Shown here: positions 10,401-18,300 of the stretch, in pieces | How the letters are laid out: each line of letters opens with the position of its first letter | Numbering within the stretch: position 1 is the first letter of the stretch | Origin: Elysia marginata | Taxonomy: Eukaryota > Mollusca > Gastropoda > Plakobranchidae | Reading direction: 5' to 3' | Assembly: GCA_019649035.1 (NCBI GenBank) | Contig: BMAT01006598.1 | Location: 1,031,928-1,053,024, forward strand | Length of the DNA: 21,097 bases | The notes under the pieces: generated by a model | The model's input: only the letters and a program-made list of their open reading frames with translations | The model's database searches: none | What the model was told of the DNA's origin: nothing | Translations under genes and position numbers: made by a program

Positions 10401-10998
10401 TTGCCTCAGTCATATGGTCAATATTTTTATCCTTTTTTTCCTCCTGCATGTTGCCTTAATAAAGTAAAAAGGAACACATATACATGTAACCAACATTGTT
10501 ACATTGTAAATGTTTCACTTCAAACAGGCTCATCAGAAATGAATGTTTCATAATTCAACTGGACTATACATTGAAAATGAGTTTTCTCTGAAAGTCTTTT
10601 ACATCAGATTTCACATTAGTCCACTAAAATATGACCAGCCATGAGTCAATCCTTGTTTAGATTTCCTTTTTATGTCAAACATTTTGTTAATGCTGTTTTT
10701 CCAAACAAAAATGCACAGTACATTTATGAATGTAATTCAATGCAATTGCTTTCTAGCTGAAAAGCACATAGCTGGTCTTGTGAGGAAAAAACACAGCAGC
10801 CGTCAGGTAGGCAGCCTCACCAACCTGAATGACACCCAAGGCACATCCAGTGCTCTCCTCCAGGACTGCGGGGAAGAGAGGGACACCAGGTCTCAAGGGA
10901 GTGAACCTGCAACCTCTACACGCTCTGCGATAGGTGGCAATAGGAGCCGAGAGCATGTACCTAGTGGAGGTAGTGGGGCAAACTGGGACAAGGAATAA
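1169..10998 (+). CDS. Unnamed helix-rich/coiled-coil protein, 3' part of a spliced gene (13 proposed exons)
   Basis: Thirteen exons: 1169-1301, 2466-2594, 3978-4072, 4857-4968, 5628-5693, 5847-5935, 6029-6197, 6948-7124, 7515-7678, 8635-8878, 9681-9708, 9801-10022, 10757-10998. Each boundary has AG/GT-type sites (one GC donor) and every junction keeps phase, apart from one extra base inside exon 7. About 622 residues are visible. The first 60% is rich in E, R, D, L and K with heptad-like spacing, suggesting long helices or coiled coil. The last third is Ser/Thr/Gly/Asn-rich and looks disordered, with a Cys-containing patch (CYKVFIQGFCCTNKTG). No signal peptide or membrane segment is seen. I do not recognise the family; large ciliary coiled-coil proteins such as CCDC162 or CCDC180 are untested ideas only. 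The gene converges on INTS10. The start codon and promoter are outside the window. Confidence 0.72.
2283..2312. repeat. Perfect 11-bp inverted repeat
   Basis: GGCATTGTCAA (2283-2293) and its exact complement TTGACAATGCC (2302-2312) flank an 8-nt loop. It lies in intron 1 and could form a short RNA hairpin. No neighbouring feature assigns it a role. Confidence 0.6.
2466..2594 (+). CDS. Exon 2, unnamed coiled-coil gene
   Basis: A pyrimidine-rich tract ending CCCCTAG precedes the exon and the donor is GTAGGA. The phase is 1 in and 1 out. It encodes LIDRGHELNCRLGYNALERK followed by an acidic stretch (LDESFTDLERFTSEESAK), continuing the charged helix of exon 1. The split codon joins exon 1 to give Asp. 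Confidence 0.8.
2595..3977 (+). other. Intron 2 of the unnamed gene
   Basis: A 1.4-kb intron between exons 2 and 3. It holds the CT microsatellite and a stretch of about 200 bp (2846-3082) open on both strands that I cannot assign. The rest is AT-rich with no support for an exon. Confidence 0.5.
2781..2838. repeat. (CT)n microsatellite
   Basis: A nearly pure CT run, then interrupted CTCG/CTCC units grading into CACACA. It is in intron 2, far from either splice site. Confidence 0.9.
3978..4072 (+). CDS. Exon 3, unnamed coiled-coil gene (GC donor)
   Basis: The acceptor is CCTGAAG. Coding reads DEAEENVKRTHDLIRLANMR and ends FLEM. No usable GT donor lies before an in-frame TAA at 4088-4090. ATG|GCAAGC at 4073 gives a GC-AG intron and an exact phase-0 join to exon 4. 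The earlier GT at CCT|GTCAGA would put exon 4 in a frame with a stop. The left boundary is weaker because its polypyrimidine tract is interrupted. Confidence 0.68.
4073..4856 (+). other. GC-AG intron 3 of the unnamed gene
   Basis: The intron begins GCAAGC and ends TTCTGCACAG. Apart from its unusual donor I see no exon or element in it. A tRNA B-box-like word near 4562 has no matching tRNA fold. Confidence 0.55.
4857..4968 (+). CDS. Exon 4, unnamed coiled-coil gene
   Basis: The acceptor is TTCTGCACAG and the donor GTCAGT, with phase 0 in and 1 out. It encodes EKITNLYENYESERQPFVQE and then LDLFSDVRRHRITSWFA. Charged and aromatic residues alternate and the codon use matches the neighbouring exons. 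Confidence 0.8.
5011..5120. repeat. Degenerate AAT/ATC trinucleotide repeat
   Basis: Interrupted AAT then ATC units just downstream of exon 4. They produce long Asn- and His-rich open frames that are artefacts of the repeat. Confidence 0.85.
5628..5693 (+). CDS. Exon 5 (66 nt), unnamed coiled-coil gene
   Basis: This short exon has a strong acceptor (CTGTCCTTCTAG) and the donor CAAG|GTAAAA. It is open in exactly the required phase (1 in, 1 out) and is a multiple of three, so it could be constitutive or skipped without breaking frame. It encodes PCHQNNPTNNTPLTFTLETI plus Q, a polar linker leading into the acidic helix of the next exon. Confidence 0.65.
5847..5935 (+). CDS. Exon 6, unnamed coiled-coil gene
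   Basis: The acceptor is TTACAAG and the donor CAG|GTAAGG is near consensus. The phase is 1 in and 0 out. It encodes SLSDEDRERGESVLDYLNLE then QRERHMEAQ, a strongly charged helical segment. Confidence 0.78.
6029..6197 (+). CDS. Exon 7 with apparent 1-nt frameshift, unnamed coiled-coil gene
   Basis: The acceptor is TGTTTGTAG and the donor AAAAG|GTAGAA. It starts in phase 0 as exon 6 requires, reads FVLRNGERFNNIDVYQCF, then hits TAG. One frame over, the rest reads FVIIKGFEESLHRTLKKNYD and ends at the donor in the phase that exon 8 requires. The exon is 169 nt, one more than a multiple of three, and the switch falls at a T5 run (6079-6083). The pattern fits a single-base insertion or sequencing/assembly error in a real exon. 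A 31-nt intron across the switch would also restore frame but is too short to be likely. Confidence 0.6.
6198..6947 (+). other. Intron between exons 7 and 8
   Basis: Its last 120 bp follow a strong acceptor-like tract (CTTTTTTCCCCACAAG, ending 6829) and are open in one frame, but that frame does not match the phase of exon 7 or exon 8. The remainder is AT-rich with nothing recognised. Confidence 0.45.
6948..7124 (+). CDS. Exon 8, unnamed coiled-coil gene
   Basis: The acceptor is CCCTCTACAG and the donor GTAAGT is perfect; phase is 0 in and 0 out (59 codons). It encodes VIKNTLRMYSFNASLNFDRQ and then a predicted helix (DNIKRLDELNALQNKVNQM), ending in TNLCCT. A stronger-looking acceptor lies upstream at 6829, but the frame it opens is out of phase and stops at 6991-6993, so 6948 was chosen. 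Confidence 0.78.
7380..7421. repeat. (GA)n microsatellite
   Basis: A run of about 16 GA units inside a purine-rich tract (7364-7428), followed by three TGAA units to 7443. It lies in the intron between exons 8 and 9, about 90 bp before the exon 9 acceptor. Confidence 0.92.
7515..7678 (+). CDS. Exon 9, unnamed coiled-coil gene
   Basis: The acceptor is CATTTCTAG and the donor CAG|GTCAGG, with phase 0 in and 2 out. It begins with an acidic Ser-rich stretch (DSDSYSEGARGDGF) and continues EEIREEARGKTLHRCSRK, then DPVTDPELVARLEAAL. GC content and codon use stand out from the flanking intron. Confidence 0.8.
7679..8634 (+). other. Intron between exons 9 and 10
   Basis: It contains the 25-bp tandem duplication at 7803-7852 and a 60-nt stretch (8112-8171) with good splice words that would bring in a stop. 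No other coding support was found. Confidence 0.5.
7803..7852. repeat. Perfect 25-bp tandem duplication
   Basis: A unit beginning GTGTATATCAGTCAAAATCA is present twice head to tail (7803-7827, 7828-7852) with no mismatch, so the duplication is recent. It lies in an intron. Confidence 0.95.
8635..8878 (+). CDS. Exon 10, unnamed coiled-coil gene
   Basis: The acceptor is TTTCGTCCTGTAG. The phase is 2 in and 0 out with donor GATGCG|GTACAC, which is weak. It encodes WEENDGGLTWVDQVEGGAEH and then a low-complexity polar segment rich in Q, S and T (LGSSSSTTQAAKGGD). Helical character ends here and the tail looks disordered. If the weak donor is skipped, translation stops ten codons later at 8909-8911, giving an alternative C terminus. 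Confidence 0.78.
8879..9680 (+). other. Intron between exon 10 and microexon 11
   Basis: Outside the MITE I see no exon or regulatory feature here. It starts at a weak GTACAC donor, so readthrough to the stop at 8909-8911 is possible. Confidence 0.45.
9292..9466. mobile_element. 175-bp pogo/Tigger-like MITE
   Basis: The ends are inverted repeats of 27 bp agreeing at 22 positions: the left begins CAGTGGAATCC and the right, on the complement, CAGAGGAATCC. Both end AAGTCAACACC. The element is flanked by TA on each side (9290-9291 and 9467-9468), the target site of Tc1/mariner/pogo transposases. CAGTRGAA-type ends are typical of pogo/Tigger derivatives. It has no coding capacity and must have moved with a transposase made elsewhere. 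Internal copies of GTTGACTTTAA repeat the terminal motif. It lies in the intron between exon 10 and the microexon. Confidence 0.88.
9681..9708 (+). CDS. 28-nt microexon 11, unnamed coiled-coil gene
   Basis: The acceptor is CATGCCACAG and the donor CTC|GTACGT. It reads CDPSTKTTA plus one base. Exon 10 leaves in phase 0 and exon 12 must be entered in phase 1. A 28-nt exon supplies exactly that shift, and no other join between exons 10 and 12 was found that keeps the frame of the 3' half of exon 12. Confidence 0.55.
9801..10022 (+). CDS. Exon 12, unnamed coiled-coil gene
   Basis: The acceptor is CTTGTTTTTAG and the donor GGATCAG|GTAAAA, with phase 1 in and 1 out. It encodes a Cys-containing patch (CYKVFIQGFCCTNKTG), then SNVFLHCGRSILPQKGEKIE and a polar stretch ending QPVLPGS. 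Another frame of the first half is also open (FLFRGSAVQTKLVLYQMS) but meets TGA at 9939-9941 and cannot join exon 13. The 3' half is clearly coding in the chosen frame. Confidence 0.68.
10023..10756 (+). other. Last intron of the unnamed gene
   Basis: AT-rich, begins GTAAAA and ends GCTTTCTAG. Open frames here are not flanked by phase-compatible splice sites. Nothing else recognised. Confidence 0.5.
10757..10998 (+). CDS. Exon 13 (terminal), unnamed coiled-coil gene
   Basis: The acceptor is GCTTTCTAG. It is entered in phase 1 and runs to TAA at 10996-10998. It encodes EKHIAGLVRKKHSSRQVGSL and a Ser/Gly/Thr-rich tail ending ANWDKE, probably disordered. A consensus donor (CGTCAG|GTAGGC near 10807) lies inside and could give another C terminus, but the following 190 nt stay open and look coding. 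Confidence 0.72.
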
Positions 10999-11290
10999 AG
11001 CCACATTCTCTACAGCCTCATCAGTCAAGTACTGGTCTCAACTAACAGATTCATATACCTTTTCACATGTGTTTGAAGTATCTGTAAGTATCATCAAACT
11101 CTTAAGTTATGATTCATGCTTGATTATTTTACTCTCTTGAATTCGCCAAAGTAAATTGTTTTAAAACTATTTTGACTTAATGAGCAAGACTATTCTGACA
11201 AACATGGGACATGGGACAACAATGTGAACTGAAAAAAGGAGATGTTTTTAGATGATGCAGGATTAAATCTATTGTACTATGTGAATGCAT

Positions 11291-11296
11291 ATTAAA
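11291..11296 (+). terminator. Candidate poly(A) signal ATTAAA, plus-strand gene
   Basis: ATTAAA lies about 290 bp after the TAA of the plus-strand gene, in AT-rich sequence. It is a variant signal and could be by chance. Confidence 0.3.
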
Positions 11297-11533
11297 TAAT
11301 TTTTAATGTTGAATAGAGTGACAGAGTGAGAAAGACAGACGGCGTTAGATTAAGACAAAAACAATTACTAGTAGGCTACCTAGAATTTTTCATATTTTTT
11401 CATATTTCTGATGACTGAAGAAATTATTTAAAACTTCTGTTGGTAAAACTTTTGAAAAGTTGTCATGCAAACGGACACCATTTGGATAAAATGTTCATTT
11501 CTTGCATTGTGATATTTAAAACAAATTTGTTTG

Positions 11534-11539
11534 AATAAA
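11534..11539 (+). terminator. Candidate poly(A) signal AATAAA, plus-strand gene
   Basis: This is a canonical AATAAA about 540 bp after the stop, followed by a T/G-containing region (TTGTCCTTGTTAGTGTT) about 20 bp later, as expected downstream of a cleavage site. It is the best candidate for the end of the plus-strand transcript. Confidence 0.45.
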
Positions 11540-11757
11540 AAAAAGCTATAGGTCTAAATTGTCCTTGTTAGTGTTACTCTATGTTGAATGGAGAGTACTA
11601 AAATATTCTTTTTCACAATACAGGCACTTGACAAACACCTGGCCTAGCTAAGTGAGAGCTTTTTAAAGGTTCCAAACCACACAAGTAGGGTATTTCATAA
11701 CAGACAGATAATAAAAGGGAAAGAAAAAAGTCATGTAGGGTTATGTGTGCATATATG

Positions 11758-11760
<3 letters not shown>

Positions 11761-11793
<33 letters not shown>
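11761..11793. repeat. (GA)n microsatellite
   Basis: About 16 pure GA units followed by a G-rich purine tract to about 11820. It sits between the candidate poly(A) signals of the two convergent genes. Confidence 0.92.
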
Positions 11794-11796
<3 letters not shown>

Positions 11797-11992
11797 GAGG
11801 GGGAGGAAGGGAGAGAAGAGATAAAAACAAAGAAAGAGAGTGAAATGACAGATTAAATTAGTTTCTTACAAGGCCTCTCTTTTACATGAGAGGTATGCTT
11901 GTTTACACAAGGCTAAATCCTATTGATTGAAAACAAGTCAACTATCTTATTTTCAACATGACACCAAGTTTTCAGTCTATTTTGAAAACAAA

Positions 11993-11998
11993 TTTAAT
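11993..11998 (-). terminator. Candidate poly(A) signal ATTAAA for INTS10
   Basis: TTTAAT on the plus strand is ATTAAA on the minus strand, about 195 bp past the INTS10 stop. No AATAAA was seen between it and the stop. This is a weak assignment. Confidence 0.35.
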
Positions 11999-12190
11999 TG
12001 TTCACGAAAAAAAAAATAAAAAAAAACCCAAAATAATGTATTCTAAAAGGTGATTGATTTACACAAATCTTTGATACATTAATGGTCAAAAACAAAGTTC
12101 AGCCATCCTAACAAGCTATCTGCTTTTTACACATGCCAGAATTCCTGTTGCTCCTTCTTTACACAGCCTTTTGTGCACAAGATTATCTAA

Positions 12191-12347
12191 TCAAACAAAA
12201 CTTTTAAGAAGTTCTTCCCGTTCGTCTTGAAGGAACCTTTTGATCAGAACATCACTTGACTCAGGAACACGTCCTACTTGTTTCTCAAGAGCTGCTTTAA
12301 AGTCCTCCTTCACTCCTTTATTCACACCTCGAGTCACAGTTCGTTGC
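12191..12347 (-). CDS. INTS10: INTS10 exon h (C terminus and stop)
   Basis: The acceptor is TTTAACTCTTTAG; one base completes the split Gln codon. It encodes QRTVTRGVNKGVKEDFKAAL, then EKQVGRVPESSDVLIKRFLQ and ends KSFV before TGA at 12191-12193. VTRG-KGVKEDF is the clearest INTS10 signature in the window. The length from this motif to the stop closely matches the human protein. Confidence 0.95.
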
Positions 12348-15300
12348 CTAAAGAGTTAAACATGTACAAAAATTAACTTATAGTGAGGCAGATTTGTGAA
12401 ATAATTGTGGGTTTTGTGGTAATAGCACCGAAATCGACTCAAATGAGGTTGAGGACATTCTAAGTGAATTTAGATATTATGCCAAGGTAAATTTTTTTCC
12501 CAGAAGTCCATAAAATACAAAAATCCAAGATCCAAGACAAAAAAAAATTTGTAAATTGTCACACCTTCATTAATAGTTACACAAAAACATAAATGAGGTG
12601 TCTTTCCATATGTTTTTACACACAAGAAATGAAATAGAACCATTATTTAATTGATAAAATGTGAATAAAACATCATAATGATTAAATTCGAGTTTTAAAA
12701 TCCAACATGGCCTTAGTCCTCATGTAAAATATCTGTCAATTATCATATCTTTGTTATTGGTTTGCACAAAAACTTAAATGAAGAAATTTTTGTAAGTTTT
12801 CAGACACAAATGATCTGATGGACCCATGATTTAGTTGGATTTTAACATGAAATTGGTCATTGTAATGTTCTTTTTGCATTTAATCAACTAAATAATGACT
12901 CTTATTGGATTTCTTATGGCTAAAAACATACTTAAAGACATCTCAGTTATCTTTTTTTGTGAACTTTTGACGAAGATAAATTACAATTTACATCTTTGCC
13001 TTGGACAGCGGCCATCTTGAATCATTTGAATTTATGGACTTCTGTGGAAAAAATTAAACTTGGCATAATATCTAAATTCCCTTAACCTCAACCTCATTGG
13101 TGTGGATTTTATTGCTTTTACCACAAAACCCTGAATTCATGTAAAAATTGACACAAATCTGCCTCACTACAAACGCAGTTTGCAAAACAATGGATTCAAA
13201 ATAATACAAAAAGTCATGTTTTTAGCCAATAGCTTTTCTATTCCATCTTCCCCTCTTCATCCATGCCACATTTAACAATTCTTTTTTTATTTTACCTCTA
13301 TTTAATTTTTTACATTTGCTGTATAAATACTTTGAAGAATATGTGTCTAAAATTGACAAAAATACAATGATTCAATTAACTTCACTCCCTATTCATACAC
13401 AGATTTAGTATGTTCACAATTTTCCTAAGGAGCACTGCTGTTGACAATTTTTAAGTTAAAAGCAGCACGATGAATGAAATAAAAAGTAGAGCAAAAATAC
13501 CATGGCTACCGTTGAAAAAGTTGTGTTGCCTGAAAAAATTGAATGCAGCCTGTATGCAAAAATTTTTTTTACAAATTGACATTGCACTTCATGAGACAAT
13601 ATTTTCTGCAATTTTCACAGCTGCACAAAAACTCATGGCAAAAAAACCCCTTCATGAATGGCCTTCCCAAAAATATTGTGCACTTCTTAGTAACAATAAT
13701 TGAACACATGGGTTTAAACTGACAGACAGAGTGTCTAGCACAATTTCAGCAGAGATGAAGGAATGTCTACTACCCTCATTATTTCTTATTCTTATCTTTA
13801 CTTCCACCTGAAAGGAGTAAGGTAATATATTATATTACTTTTGAAATCATTAGCCCTACGAAAAGACAGGTATACAAGAAAATTTTATGCATACAAGTTA
13901 TTAATAAGGAAAAAGCAAACTTACTGGGCTAGGGCTTTGGTACTGATGGGCATGATATCCAAATTGACTTTACCACCCTCAGGTGTGTCTAAGAAAGCAA
14001 ACTCTTCCAGTATGTCCACCTCTACATCATGAGTCAAGGAAGATAGATCATAAGTAAACATTTCGAACGTAACAATTAAGATTCATGGGCCATATCATAA
14101 CAAAGGGTGCTTTTTGACCCTAGTTCTAGTAGAATAGAAGGATATTGACATAAAAGAAGAAAACAAGAGAAGATGCTTACGAGAAATAGTAGCTTTTTTT
14201 GAAAGGGGGCAAAAAGAGTGACAGGTACCCTGTCAGTAACTGGAGATCAGAGGACATAAAGAGACATGATCACCCATGTTATGAGGTAGGGCATCTGGTT
14301 ATGAAAAATAATATATTCTATTGCAACATGCCATTGACACAGCAAGAGCCAATTTTCATCATTTTGTTTATTAATTCATGGAGGAGGAAACACACACTGA
14401 CACAAAGGAGACTGAACTTAATGATTTGTTAAAGTTTTTGTAAAAAAGCTGTAACCTCTAGGGAAAATTAAATGTACTGGTAGCCACTGAATGTTTTTTG
14501 AAACTACTATAGAAAACAAAGGCTCCTGTTCATACCAGAAAACTGCATTCCTGTGCTTCAGTACTTAACGGGAATATATCATTATTAATAAAAAAAATCA
14601 ATAATAATAATAATAATAAAGTTTAGAAACATAAAGGATACGGTGCACATAGTAAAAAAAGGCATTGTAGGTGAAGGTTCCTTGTTTCTGAATTGTGGAG
14701 ATAATTTCATTAAAAAGTGCCTCTTGTTGTGGCCAATCACATTGCAGGAGGATAATCATATGAGCAAGAATGGAATCTGTCAGTTGATAAGTTGACATCT
14801 TTGTCTGGAAATAATTGGAAAAAGGATGAAACATTATCATATTTAAAGGCAATGATATAGTACTTCTACTGCAGCCGCTACTGCCACTATTACTTGAAAT
14901 ACCTTTACTACTACATGTATCAGCATGCTACATCTATTTTTTCTACTTCTACAATTTCACAATTTCCAAAAAATATACTTCAGAGCAAACAACTGATACT
15001 GCTTGTTTAGATGTATAGTGTTCTTAGGCATGTTTATGGAACTGCTATGTTTGCTTAAGATCCAGAATGAAACAAATAGACAGGAGCGGAGCAGCATAAA
15101 AGTAACAGCATAGAACTGTTTATTATTTCTTATGTCAAAGATTCCTGTGATACATGCCTTTGCCAGGAATTTTAATACATTAGCAAAACAGAAGGTGTTG
15201 TCTATTATTTTACTTCTCTAATCATTTCAGCTGATCTTGGTAGCCACAAATGTGTTCTTTGGTGTGGTAGCCAAAATGCCTAAATGCTCTGAATAAGAAG

Positions 15301-18300
15301 CTTTTGAGAAATACTATGGACCAAAGAGGAGAACGCCTCTCATATTATACATCTGGGAACGTTTGCAATGTTTTCATAGTTAATATGAACCCAGAACCTA
15401 CCCTAAGAGATGCTGTCAAAAACTGAAGACAGAAGGGAAGAACTTCTGCACCTGTGCACTGCATGAGCCTCAATCTACGGCCTGATAGTGAAGAATGACT
15501 GTCACTTATACACTCCTCTGCATCGCCACTGTCTTCTGCTGCAGTAGAGCACAAAGGCACAGAAGCTCCTGATTGAGCCAAAATGGTCTCAACTTGCTCT
15601 AGCACCAACTGACAAGCTTTCTGGGAAATGCATTGAAATAAGTTTTGTTGGAAAATGAGAACACTTCCCTCAGATATCAACCAAGGGAATGGGTACGAAT
15701 GCATCAAAGTATCAAAGTAACAACCCTATTTGTTAAACAACACAAATACAGAGCAAAAGAGTAGTACATGAAATCTAAGAAAAAGCCAGTATGACTCGGT
15801 TACAAAGAATATACAAGGGTTGATGAAAAAATTTGGCCTCTAGTTCATAATTTCTTAAATTACTGATGCTACATAAGAGTACCTTTACTTTTCAACATAG
15901 TCGCCTTTTTTGATCAATGCAGACATTGAATAAGTTGCTACATGCCATCAGTGAAAAATTCATGTGGTTTTTCAGCAATGCAGATTTTCATAAAATTCAT
16001 TGTCATATGCATTAAGCTTTTCTTTCAGGTACTTCTTCAGCTTACAAAAAGATAAAAGTTAGATGGAGAAAGGTTTGGATTGTATGGTGGTTGCAGTGAG
16101 GTCTCTTTAAATCTGAAACTTTTTATGATGTGTTGAGATTGTTGTTGACTCATGTGTGGGCAGGCATTGTTGTGGTAAGAAGTTTGAATTTTTTCCGGAA
16201 CAAAATCATGCTCCAAGTTTTCTCAGGGTCTCAATATATTGTTTGGAGTTGATAGTGGAATCATGCTAAAAAATTCCATATGAATCAGCATAGCAGTCCC
16301 AAAATACTGCCAAAAGAATTTTCTTTGCAGATGAAACAAGTTTGAACTTTGGGCCAGGTGAGCCAGTCTGCCTGTATTCCCTTGATTGTCCCATGCTGTC
16401 TGGGTCATATTGGTGTACCCAATTCTCATCACATGTGACTATACTGTATATACGTGTAAGAAAGCTTCACCTTCATCGTATAACGAGCCAAGAGTTCCTC
16501 ACTAACTTGACTTCGGTTCAATTTCAGCTTGCATGACAATATGTGGGGAAACCCACCCGCCACACACTCTCCTGTAACCCAACACATCATGGATAATATA
16601 CAACAATCCCTACAGAAATTCCTAACATTTCACTGACATCTCTTACTTTGATTTGCTGGTTTACTTGAATGATCTCATCCACTCTCTCCTGGTGTTGAAC
16701 ATTACTGACAGAGTTAGGATGACCACAACAAGCTTGGCAATGCAAACCTGTCTCTACTGGACTGATTTCAGCGAATTTTTTAATCTATCTTCTACACATG
16801 CTTCTACATAGACAAGCTTTATTTGCATATGAATATCAATGGGTGCCATTCCCTCTGCAATAAAGAACTGAACAAGTATAACAGCTCTTTGCTTAAAGCC
16901 CACATTCATAGGTTTACTGGACACTATTATAGCATACTTCTGTTTTTTGGATTTGAAAGCACACAGTCAGGTGTGTACAAATTTCATGAAGATATCTTGA
17001 ATAATTTAGAAGTAGAGATGGCAAAACTTTTGGAATGACCCCCGTAGATTAGTGGAAATAGAGTAGCACTGAGGCAATAAATATTGCAATAAATAAATTT
17101 ACAATATAACAGATGGATGACAAGAACTGAAGAAGTATGTAAGGAAACGTTTAACAAAACTATTTAAACAGAAATGATTAAATAGTAATCTTTTTTGCAC
17201 AAAAAAATGGCAATCCTAATATTTCATAAAGTCTGAGCTGTGCTCTTTATTACAGGCAAGTTGATACAGCCAGAAAACGCTTGTGCAGATTGGCAATAGA
17301 TTTTACATTCAATTGGGCCTAGATCTAGGGTTTTGATTTAAGTGAAGTGAGTACAATTTTTTCCAACCACTTTTACTGAGGCAAGGCATAGTCAAGCTCC
17401 ACAAGATCAAAGAGCTATTGTCAGACCATCTGCTGATTTGCAGTGAGGAAGAAGGGAAGAGGCGGGGGAAGCGCTGTCAGTGTTTGTGTGTGAATTATTG
17501 ACAGGTCAGAACTGTTTGTTTGGCTGGCCTATCATTATCAATGTATGGCTTAGGACAACAAGAATTCCGCACAGATGTGTGCTAAGACCATCTGGTTGAG
17601 GCAAGGTTGGTGTGTGTGTGGGTAGAAGGTGGAAAGCGGCATTTTTGTTGTAATAGCCCAATTATGGTTGAAATGGACATTATGGGTTGGCATAGACTAT
17701 TTGTTTAGTTGTTAGTTCAACTCGTTTGTGGTAATTTGGGATGCAAATAGTTTGAGAGATCAGTTTTAGCTGCTCAAACTAGTTCGACCAGGGAGTAGAA
17801 GTCAGAAGGGATTAAAGAGAACGTTGGCAGGTGAAAACACAGAAATTTGATGAAAGCGTGATTTCAAGGGATACGCATTCAAAGAAATCGTCCTGGACTA
17901 TAATTTCAAAGCAGGATTTTGAAACATTACTTAAACCTACATCAAAAGTGTAGGAATATGAAAAACAGGATTTGATTCAACTAGCTGGTTTTTGTGTAAT
18001 AATTGCTTTTTTTTTTTACTGCAATGTGAGTTTAATTACTGATAAACAAACCTGAATACATTTGATCAATGTATGTAAATTTAGTGAGCAGAGTTTATTG
18101 AACCATTTGATGTATGATTTCAAATCATTACCCTCTGCTGCAAAACATTTTAAATTCAACATAGCCAAAAAAGAGAAAGTGAAAATAGAGTTGGAATGAA
18201 GATGAAACCAATAAATTGCTTTTGTGTGCAAAATATGACAGCATCTATGCCTATAAATGTCACAAGCAGAAATAATTATTGTAAAAAGCCTCATTTTTGT

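Larger units (their letters stand above)
10999..12190. other. Convergent 3' ends: untranslated and intergenic sequence
   Basis: Between the two stop codons lie 1.2 kb of AT-rich sequence with no exon. It should contain the 3' UTRs of both genes and a short spacer with the GA microsatellite. The two transcripts may end only a few hundred bases apart. Confidence 0.55.

Noticed and set aside
15345-15401. Extension of INTS10 exon e to an in-frame stop
   Set aside because: A consensus donor (GTAGGT) at 15401 gives an exact phase-0 join to exon f, matching the known INTS10 order.
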